This document shows, piece after piece, positions 1-5,177 of a stretch of DNA of 6,569 bases. Each line of letters opens with the position of its first letter. Positions within the stretch are counted from its first letter, which is position 1. The stretch is from JBDRTU01 sp043823825 (GTDB lineage Bacteria; Patescibacteriota; Patescibacteriia; Veblenbacterales; UBA10138): NCBI GenBank assembly GCA_043823825.1, contig JBDRTU010000018.1, positions 1-6,569 on the forward strand. Direction: 5' to 3'. The notes below the pieces were generated by a model that was not told the origin of the DNA, did no database searches, and worked only from the letters and a program-made list of their open reading frames with translations. Both the position numbers and the translations under genes were made by a program.

Positions 1-2228
1 CTAATTTTTTGCTCTTGCCAATCTCCGCTTTTAACACTAGATTCTTTTTTAGCTGCAGTCTCTGGCCCAACTAAACCTAGTTCATACAGGAAACGTGACG
101 GTTTTTTTCGCTGTTTACCAAAATAGTCTTGGGCGTGAGTAAAATAAAGTCCCCGCTTAGCCCGCGTCATAGCAACATAAAACAAACGCCTTTCTTCTTG
201 TAAATGAATATCACCTTCGGGCAGAATTTCCTTAATCAATTCCGACGGTAGCATTATTGGTTCACGTCGTTCAGTTGATGGAAAACGCCTATCCACTAAC
301 TGTACAATAAAAACATATTTAAACTCTAGACCCTTGGCTGAATGCACAGTAATAATTTTAACCATCTCGGGACCCTCCTCATAACTGGGTGGCAGTTGCC
401 CCTCCTCCCCTGCTTCTAATTCTAAATTAAATAAATTTAAGAAATTGTTAAGGCTCTTGTCACTATTTACTAATTCAAATTCCCTAATTTTTCTGAAAAA
501 GGATGTTAAATAACTAGCCTGCTTTAATACTTCGTAATTATCCTGATTCTCCACTAACCAATCACTTAAGCCAATATCATGTATAATCCGTAAATAAATT
601 TCGCTAGTAGTTTTATCGCTGGCAGTGTCAGTGTGTTTGGTAAGTAGAGCTAATAATTTAGTTACCTGTTTTTGACCCTCGACTGAAAGTGATATAGTTG
701 CCGCTTGACCTAAACCCTCATACAACGACATAGCTTTACGGTTGGTGTAATACAAAAGCGCCGACAAGTCCTCCTGCGACAATTTAAACAAAGGCATGTT
801 TAAAACGCGGTATAGTGCCCCAGACTCGTGATAATTGTCTAATAGCTTAAAATAAGCCATTAAATCAAGAATAATACCCTCCTGGTAAAGCCCACGGTTA
901 GCTACATACTCAAAAGGTATGCTGGCTTTACGCAGACCCTGCAAAAACGGCTCAGCCGAAGCATTAGCTCTGACTAAAATGGCAAAATCATCCCAGGTGG
1001 CTTCCGCATCTTTCTTTTTTAATTCAATAATTTTATTTATTACTCCAAATGATTCCTGATGAAGATTACTAAAAGTTAGCAGTTCAATATTACCTGATTC
1101 GCGTGTCACTGCTTTTAATTTCTTGGATAATTTTTTTGCGCCTTGACTTAGCTTTACTTCTAACCGGTAAGGGTTGTTTTGCTGGATAAATTTATAAGAC
1201 AAATCTAGGATATTTTGCGCACTACGATAATTAGTAGTAAGTAATATATCTCGAGCCTTTGAATAATCTTTTTTAAATTCCAAAATATTAGAAATAGAAG
1301 CGCCACGGAATTTAAATATAGATTGATCGTCGTCGCCGACCACTGTGATATTATTATGTGGAGCAGCTAAAATTTTTATTAATTCGTATTGCGCATAATT
1401 GGTATCCTGAAACTCATCAATTAAAATATATTTGAATTGTTGTTGAAAATGTTTTAAAACCGCAGGTCGGCTGCGAAAAAGTTTTAAACAATAATTTATT
1501 AAATCACCAAAATCCAAAGCATTGTTATCTAACAGTAATTTTTGATAAACATGGTAAGCCCGCGCCACTTCTTCCAAGCGCGCGCTTTCATTTTCATCTT
1601 CATTAATAATCTCACTTTCGGTTTTTTTCACATCCTTATTTTTTCTCATACTCTTTCTCTTACTAATTTTTAAGAACTCACTTTGACCAGTATCAAGTCT
1701 TTGTGATTCAGCTAGTTTCAAATAATCATCCGGGTATACTTCTTCGTCCTTAGCCCGCGAAAAATGCTTTAGTAAAGCATGCACAAATTTAGTAGCATTA
1801 CCTAAAGGCCGATAATAATCCAAATCAAATTTATCTAAATTCTGCTTAACTAACAACCACTGTTCTGTAGTATCTAATAGTTTAAAATCACCAGGTAAAC
1901 CAATGTCCAGGCCATAATCTTTAAGCACGCGCTCGGCAAAAGAATGAAAAGTGGAAACCCATAAATTGACATAACCTAAGGGCAGTAATTTATCCACCCG
2001 CTCTTCCATTTCGCCAGCTGCTTTATCAGTAAAAGTTAAAGCCAGGATCTCATTTGGTTGAGCTTTATTTTGCTCAATTAACCACGCTACTCGGCGCGTA
2101 ATTACAGTAGTTTTACCAGTACCAGCGCCGGCTACTATTAAAAGCGGCCCGCTTCCATGCGTTACCGCCGCCTTTTGCTCGGTGTTTAAATCTTTAAGCA
2201 ACTTATTAGCTTCTGATTGTTTTGCCAT
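1..2228 (-). CDS. uvrD: UvrD/PcrA-family superfamily 1A DNA helicase, 3' end cut by the window
   Basis: ATP-dependent 3'-5' DNA helicase of the UvrD/PcrA/Rep family, which acts in nucleotide excision repair, mismatch repair and clearing of replication forks. One unbroken frame of 742 codons runs from the ATG at 2228 to the left edge. It has no stop inside the window, so only the extreme C-terminus is missing. SF1 motifs appear in order: Q-motif LNTEQ (14-18), Walker A AGAGTGKT (33-40), motif Ia LTFTDKAA (64-71), motif Ib STFHSF (92-97), Walker B DEFQDT (271-276), motif III GDDDQSIFKFRGA (298-310), motif IV NYRS (333-336), motif V TVHSAKGLEF (627-636) and motif VI EERRLFYVAMTRAK (678-691). All catalytic residues are present. 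A charged, lysine-rich stretch at about 187-215 looks like an insertion. The start is fixed by an in-frame TAG two codons upstream. UvrD versus PcrA cannot be settled without the C-terminal tail. Confidence 0.95.
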   Translation of the reverse strand, partial: MAKQSEANKLLKDLNTEQKAAVTHGSGPLLIVAGAGTGKTTVITRRVAWLIEQNKAQPNEILALTFTDKAAGEMEERVDKLLPLGYVNLWVSTFHSFAERVLKDYGLDIGLPGDFKLLDTTEQWLLVKQNLDKFDLDYYRPLGNATKFVHALLKHFSRAKDEEVYPDDYLKLAESQRLDTGQSEFLKISKRKSMRKNKDVKKTESEIINEDENESARLEEVARAYHVYQKLLLDNNALDFGDLINYCLKLFRSRPAVLKHFQQQFKYILIDEFQDTNYAQYELIKILAAPHNNITVVGDDDQSIFKFRGASISNILEFKKDYSKARDILLTTNYRSAQNILDLSYKFIQQNNPYRLEVKLSQGAKKLSKKLKAVTRESGNIELLTFSNLHQESFGVINKIIELKKKDAEATWDDFAILVRANASAEPFLQGLRKASIPFEYVANRGLYQEGIILDLMAYFKLLDNYHESGALYRVLNMPLFKLSQEDLSALLYYTNRKAMSLYEGLGQAATISLSVEGQKQVTKLLALLTKHTDTASDKTTSEIYLRIIHDIGLSDWLVENQDNYEVLKQASYLTSFFRKIREFELVNSDKSLNNFLNLFNLELEAGEEGQLPPSYEEGPEMVKIITVHSAKGLEFKYVFIVQLVDRRFPSTERREPIMLPSELIKEILPEGDIHLQEERRLFYVAMTRAKRGLYFTHAQDYFGKQRKKPSRFLYELGLVGPETAAKKESSVKSGDWQEQKI

Positions 2229-2234
2229 GTTCTA

Positions 2235-2243
2235 ATTTTAGCA
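2235..2243 (-). promoter_or_regulatory. Extended -10 promoter for the helicase gene, predicted leaderless start
   Basis: Read on the minus strand, TGC-TAAAAT is an extended -10 element (TGn plus a 5/6 match to TATAAT). Six bases (2229-2234) separate it from the ATG, so normal -10 to +1 spacing puts the transcription start on the A of the ATG. There is no Shine-Dalgarno sequence in those six bases. No convincing -35 box is visible because the upstream sequence is the A/T-rich tail of the preceding terminator. Confidence 0.55.
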
Positions 2244-2258
2244 TGTTCATTAATTAAT

Positions 2259-2299
2259 TAAAAAATTAAAAGGTTAATCCAAAGTTACGGATTAACCTT
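2259..2299 (-). terminator. Intrinsic terminator after the AsnRS-like/MGS gene
   Basis: On the minus strand a perfect 11-bp stem, AAGGTTAATCC (2299-2289) with GGATTAACCTT (2280-2270), encloses an 8-base loop. It is followed by the T-rich run TTTAATTTTTTA. It lies 23 bases beyond the TAA at 2322 and separates this gene from the helicase gene. Confidence 0.85.
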
Positions 2300-2321
2300 A
2301 AAGTTTAGTTTTGTTTAAATA

Positions 2322-3842
2322 TTAACTGGAACTATTGGTTTGCACAGCTAATTTTTGTAAAAGATACTTAGCTGAGGCGAGATCGGTAATCAGATAAACA
2401 CCGTTGTCTATTGCTAGGCGTCGTATCATATCGCCGTCTGTATCTTCGGCAGATTGCGAGCGACTACTAGGAATATTGATAACGATATCAAAAACCCGCT
2501 TTTTCATCAGCTCGGCTAGATTAGGCTTTTCTGAATAAGCCACCTTATAAACCAAAGTGGTCGGCACGCCCAGCTCTTTTAAAAAGTCATGCGTTCCAGC
2601 AGTGGCATACAACACCAAGTCACCATTGAGATGGCCGGCGATTTGCGGTAAAATATCTTTCTTAACATCATCTGCAATACTTAAGAGAATGGTTTTTTGA
2701 TGAGAAATCATTGGCGCCATCCCCGCCCTTGCGTCGCTAAAGTCACCGGTTTGTTCAGCCATAATACTAAAAAGTGAACAAAGCCGTATATCGACTAAAC
2801 CAAATACCCATTGCAACAGACGTGACACGCCAAGACCATAACCAGCATGTGGCGGAGTTTTTTCAGCACCCACAATATCCTCAACATACCAAGTGAAATC
2901 CTGATAAGTTCCTCCTCGCTCTAAATGCAACCGATACATGGTTGATGCCAGCAACCGTTCACGCAATTTTCTTCCATTATGCTCCCTAACAGCCGATCCA
3001 ACTGCCTCACCACCTTTAGGTACTAATAGATCGGCACTAAGAACCACACGATGATCATCACTAGATACCATCATATTGAAGAATTTAATCTCTTTGGGAT
3101 ACTTAGTCACTAAAACCGGTAACTGTACTGTTGATAGATCTTTTGGACCAATGTCTGTTGGCTGGTTACAATACTCTACGATCTTTGCCTCATGTTCTGG
3201 TTTTAGATCGTCACCCCAGCAAAGCTCTGCATATCCTTGATGTTGTAAAATCGTAATTGCTTCATCGTAAGAAACACGCCAATAGGGCTGGGTCAGGACT
3301 TTAAGAAAATCATCAACCCGACAATCATAATCTTGCTCTAAAGTTTCACGCTGATTGTGGAGCAATTCTCTGACAATCGCTTTAGTCGCTTTTTCAATCC
3401 TTTGCAGTAAATACTCAAACATCTTATTTTCGTCATAGGAAGGGTTGTTAGTGACCAATGGCCAACCAAACTCTTCTTCAATCAACAAAAATTCCAACAA
3501 ATGCCTGGAGTCTTCTTGATACTCATCGCGCCCGCTATGAATAATAGTGTAGACGCCATTATAATACTGCAAAACGAATTCCAGCATCAGCTGACCAGTT
3601 TGTGAAAAAAAGAGCGGTAGGGCGCGTTGATTGCTGATTTTAAACAGAGTATCAACATTTTCGCAAGCTCCAGTAATACCAACAATTTGAGGTACTGGAC
3701 AATATGTTAAATTCCTTTGCGGATAGTACTGATGGCAAGTGGTTTCTATAATCTCCGATGCTGCAATCAGGTTTTTTAGGTGTTGGTCGCGTTTCACCTT
3801 GATTAAAGACCAAGGTAAATCGGTTATTTTTGTGTTAGACAT
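2322..3842 (-). CDS. AsnRS-like class II catalytic core fused to an MGS-like domain; putative asparagine synthetase
   Basis: 506 residues. Residues 1 to about 365 read as the class IIb synthetase core of the Asp/Asn type: FFSQTGQL (78-85) resembles the conserved Y-L-x-Q-S-x-Q-L region; motif 2 is seen as HSGRDE...SRHLLEF (102-118, with R105, E107, R113, E117); LPVLVTKYP (241-249); SADLLVPKGGEAVGSAVRE (269-287), like the AsnRS GE-x-x-G-G-x-x-R-E segment; and motif 3 GYGLGVSRL (334-342, R341). No OB-fold anticodon-binding domain precedes the core. That is the architecture of archaeal AsnRS-derived asparagine synthetases, which make Asn from Asp, ammonia and ATP. Residues about 380-500 match the MGS-like domain of carbamoyl-phosphate synthetase: KTILLSIADD, ATAGTHDFL, VINIPSS, DGDMIRRLAIDNGVYLITDLASA. 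In CPS this domain binds allosteric effectors. Inference: an allosterically controlled asparagine synthetase. Another amino-acid-adenylating ligase is possible. The gene stands alone between its own promoter, leader and terminator. Confidence 0.75.
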   Translation of the reverse strand: MSNTKITDLPWSLIKVKRDQHLKNLIAASEIIETTCHQYYPQRNLTYCPVPQIVGITGACENVDTLFKISNQRALPLFFSQTGQLMLEFVLQYYNGVYTIIHSGRDEYQEDSRHLLEFLLIEEEFGWPLVTNNPSYDENKMFEYLLQRIEKATKAIVRELLHNQRETLEQDYDCRVDDFLKVLTQPYWRVSYDEAITILQHQGYAELCWGDDLKPEHEAKIVEYCNQPTDIGPKDLSTVQLPVLVTKYPKEIKFFNMMVSSDDHRVVLSADLLVPKGGEAVGSAVREHNGRKLRERLLASTMYRLHLERGGTYQDFTWYVEDIVGAEKTPPHAGYGLGVSRLLQWVFGLVDIRLCSLFSIMAEQTGDFSDARAGMAPMISHQKTILLSIADDVKKDILPQIAGHLNGDLVLYATAGTHDFLKELGVPTTLVYKVAYSEKPNLAELMKKRVFDIVINIPSSRSQSAEDTDGDMIRRLAIDNGVYLITDLASAKYLLQKLAVQTNSSS

Positions 3843-3849
3843 GACTAAT

Positions 3850-3856
3850 CTTCCTT
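3850..3856 (-). promoter_or_regulatory. Ribosome binding site of the AsnRS-like/MGS gene
   Basis: AAGGAAG on the minus strand, 7 bases before the ATG at 3842. It is the only good Shine-Dalgarno sequence in the window and supports this start. It lies just downstream of the leader terminator, so it is transcribed only if the terminator is bypassed. Confidence 0.7.
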
Positions 3857-3867
3857 TTTTTGTTTTT

Positions 3868-3893
3868 AAAAAAACTTCCCACCTATGGGAAGT
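3868..3893 (-). terminator. Leader (attenuator-type) intrinsic terminator upstream of the AsnRS-like/MGS gene
   Basis: On the minus strand ACTTCCC (3893-3887), loop ATAGGT, GGGAAGT (3880-3874), with T7 at 3874-3868. It sits between the promoter and the ribosome binding site of the gene it precedes. The upstream gene already has its own terminator at 4083-4110, so this one most likely serves premature termination, not the end of a gene. Confidence 0.75.
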
Positions 3894-4000
3894 ATGAATT
3901 AATATTTAAACCACTTCCCCCTTCATACCAATCTCTTTAACCCAGTAATTCTGGTTGTTAAAGGACAGTGGTTACTTACCTATTCGGTTATTCAGTTATC
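3868..4000 (-). promoter_or_regulatory. Structured 5' leader with alternative terminator and antiterminator folds; candidate riboswitch or attenuator
   Basis: Seen on the minus strand: an outer helix AACCACT (3973-3967) with AGTGGTT (3915-3909); an inner helix TCCTT (3965-3961) with AAGGG (3923-3919, one G-T wobble); and a central hairpin of CCAG (3954-3951) with CTGG (3945-3942), loop AATTA, extended by TAAC/GTTA across a 2-base bulge. GGGAAGT occurs at 3919-3913, partly inside the outer helix, and again at 3880-3874 in the terminator. Either copy can pair with ACTTCCC (3893-3887). GTATGAA (3928-3922) can also pair with TTCATAC (3898-3892). This is the layout of a transcriptional switch in which the closed outer helix would favour termination. 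I cannot match it to a known class; the conserved T-box sequence is absent. Confidence 0.55.
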
Positions 4001-4006
4001 TTTGTC

Positions 4007-4036
4007 AGGATAGCACACTAAACAAGTTATAGTCAA
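4007..4036 (-). promoter_or_regulatory. Promoter of the leader and the AsnRS-like/MGS gene
   Basis: On the minus strand TTGACT (-35, 4036-4031), an 18-base spacer, then TATCCT (4012-4007) preceded by TGC, an extended -10. The predicted start is near 4000, giving a leader of about 158 nt before the ATG at 3842. Confidence 0.55.
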
Positions 4037-4064
4037 AACGCCTAAATTAAGCTGTATTTTATAC

Positions 4065-4073
4065 TTATCCACA
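4065..4073 (+). other. Single perfect DnaA-box sequence
   Basis: TTATCCACA matches the high-affinity DnaA-box consensus exactly. It lies in the intergenic stretch, about 28 bases upstream of the -35 box of the next gene, flanked by GCTGT (4051-4055) and ACAGC (4071-4075). No DnaA-box cluster or DnaA gene is present, so this is not evidence of an origin. It could be chance or a regulatory site. Confidence 0.3.
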
Positions 4074-4082
4074 GCAGAGATA

Positions 4083-4110
4083 ATAAAAAACCCCACTTTT
4101 CCAAATGGGG
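4083..4110 (-). terminator. Intrinsic terminator of the carbonic-anhydrase-like gene
   Basis: On the minus strand an 8-bp stem CCCCATTT with AAGTGGGG (one T-G wobble) is closed by a GGAA tetraloop of the GNRA type and followed directly by TTTTTTATT. It lies about 21 bases after the TAA at 4132. Confidence 0.9.
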
Positions 4111-4131
4111 TCATACTAATCACTTATAACT

Positions 4132-4557
4132 TTAGACTTTATCAACTTTTGTTTCCCAACACTGACCATTATGAGACAATTGAGCAATATACAGCTCGGT
4201 TTTTAATTCAGGAAACATCTGGTGGATAATATCTGCTGCTAGTTTCAATTCACGAGCATGAAAACAGGCCTCATCATTTTGATTTACAAAATTGGCCGCT
4301 CCTTTGTAGGCGCCGCAATCTGAATGATTAACCAAGATGACTGTCTTTATTCCATGCAGATCGCGGGATATTTTGATCTGTCGTAATAGAAAATCTTTAT
4401 CCGATTCATTAATCGGAGTAATTAAAGACTTAACTGCGCCGGCCAAGCCGACTCGATCAAAAGTTCCTGCAACGCCAGACCGGAGCCATTTATCTAAACC
4501 TGTCTGAATGCGCCAGTCTATACAGTGTAATACGATGGAATCGCAATTATGTGACAT
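4132..4557 (-). CDS. Small beta-carbonic-anhydrase-like protein
   Basis: 141 residues, probably cytoplasmic, with no signal peptide or membrane segment. It carries the two signature motifs of beta-class carbonic anhydrases: C-x-D-x-R as CIDWR (C12, D14, R16), and H-x-x-C as NHSDCGAY (H78, C81). In the family, Cys, His and Cys bind the catalytic zinc, and the Asp-Arg pair activates it for hydration of CO2 to bicarbonate. At 141 residues it is shorter than most beta enzymes and is nearer the short clade of the family. The W in CIDWR, where small residues are usual, and the N before H78 suggest a divergent subgroup, so CO2 hydration is likely but not certain. It has its own promoter (4601-4628) and terminator (4083-4110) and appears to be a single-gene unit. 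No strong Shine-Dalgarno precedes the ATG; only AAAAAGAAT is seen. Confidence 0.75.
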   Translation of the reverse strand: MSHNCDSIVLHCIDWRIQTGLDKWLRSGVAGTFDRVGLAGAVKSLITPINESDKDFLLRQIKISRDLHGIKTVILVNHSDCGAYKGAANFVNQNDEACFHARELKLAADIIHQMFPELKTELYIAQLSHNGQCWETKVDKV

Positions 4558-4600
4558 ATTCTTTTTATTTTTGGTTGTTAAGGTTATTGATTAATATGTT

Positions 4601-4628
4601 ATTGTATACAAAATAAAAAATTTGTCAA
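4601..4628 (-). promoter_or_regulatory. Strong sigma-70-type promoter of the carbonic-anhydrase-like gene
   Basis: On the minus strand a perfect -35 TTGACA (4628-4623), a 16-base A/T-rich spacer, and TACAAT (4606-4601, 5/6 to consensus). The predicted start is near 4594, giving a 5' UTR of about 36 nt. It lies 20 bases past the end of atpC. No strong terminator hairpin is visible between them, so some read-through from atpC is possible. Confidence 0.75.
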
Positions 4629-4647
4629 TAGAATAGTATTAAAAAAA

Positions 4648-5094
4648 CTATTGTCCAGTGCTTGAACCCAACCGCCTGCGCTCGCGACGCTTGCGAACCA
4701 CTTTAAGCCGCGCCAGCTCCTTTCCAAGCTTAGATGCCAACGCCGTATAATCAACTGCTTCTGTATGTTTTTTCTCCATTAGTTCTAGTGCTTTCTTTCT
4801 CGCTTCTTCTGCTCTTTCTTCATCTATCTCTTCCGCACGCTCAGCACTATCAGCAAGCACCACCACTTTACCAGGCCGCACCTCAATAAATCCGCCTGAA
4901 ACTGCCATAGAAATTTCTTCGTTACCAATTTTTACGCGAATCTCGCCAGGAGCTAAAGATGAAACAATGGGTAAATGATCAGGTAGAATTGTAATCTCAC
5001 CCATTTTAGTTGGCAAGGTAATGGCTTCGGCCTTGGGCGCGTCAAAAACAACCTTTTCTGGTGTAGTAATTTGGAAGTGAAGAGTCTTAGACAT
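4648..5094 (-). CDS. atpC: F-type ATP synthase epsilon subunit
   Basis: 148 residues. It is part of the central stalk of F1 and couples rotation of the c-ring to catalysis; its C-terminal helices can inhibit ATP hydrolysis. The N-terminal beta-sandwich (about 1-85) shows family hallmarks: FQITTPEKVVFD (7-18), GEITILPDHLP (32-42) and VSGGFIEVRPGKVVVLADSAERAEEID (65-91). The C-terminal part (about 84-136) is an Ala/Glu/Lys-rich helical hairpin of usual length. It ends in a very basic run, KVVRKRRERRR (131-141), then a Ser/Thr/Gly tail. It follows atpD in the usual order after 83 bases. No Shine-Dalgarno is visible before the ATG, where the sequence is repeats of TTCATAA. The stop is TAG at 4648. 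Confidence 0.95.
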   Translation of the reverse strand: MSKTLHFQITTPEKVVFDAPKAEAITLPTKMGEITILPDHLPIVSSLAPGEIRVKIGNEEISMAVSGGFIEVRPGKVVVLADSAERAEEIDEERAEEARKKALELMEKKHTEAVDYTALASKLGKELARLKVVRKRRERRRLGSSTGQ

Positions 5095-5110
5095 AAGAAT
5101 TATGAATTAT

Positions 5111-5171
5111 GAATCAAGAAGTATGAATTTTAAAATATTTAATTATATTCATTATTCAGTATTCTTGATTC
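5111..5171. repeat. Long imperfect inverted repeat in the atpD-atpC spacer
   Basis: The left arm (5111-5128) and the reverse complement of the right arm (5154-5171) both read GAATCAAGAA, then three differing bases, then TGAAT. The stem is therefore about 15 of 18 pairs, around a 25-base A/T-only loop. The left side also has tandem ATGAATT units (5102-5113). The transcript would fold into a long AU-rich hairpin directly before atpC. It has no GC core or T-tract and is a poor intrinsic terminator. A TATAAT (5147-5142, minus strand) lies in the loop but has no good -35. Confidence 0.6.
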
Positions 5172-5177
5172 TATATT

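Noticed and set aside
2322..3842. Canonical asparaginyl-tRNA synthetase
   Set aside because: The N-terminal OB-fold anticodon-binding domain is missing; the protein begins almost directly with the catalytic core.
2322..3842. True methylglyoxal synthase activity in the C-terminal domain
   Set aside because: The sequence resembles the regulatory MGS domain of carbamoyl-phosphate synthetase (VINIPSS, DGDMIRRLA) more than MgsA, whose G-D-Q-Q catalytic segment is not seen.
3890..3904. Shared AAGTATGAATT between the leader and the atpD-atpC spacer (5119-5129)
   Set aside because: Only 11 A/T-rich bases are shared and the surrounding sequence differs, so chance is the simplest explanation.
3868..4000. 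T-box riboswitch for the AsnRS-like gene
   Set aside because: The conserved T-box core (AGGGTGG followed by ACCGCG) and a recognisable Stem I are absent. TGGT occurs but not in the required antiterminator bulge.
4051..4075. Replication origin
   Set aside because: Only one DnaA box is present, with no cluster, no unwinding repeats beside it and no dnaA or dnaN neighbour.
4621..4650. Terminator after atpC (AATAGT/ACTATT around a T7 run)
   Set aside because: The stem is six weak pairs and the T-run is in the loop, not after the stem.
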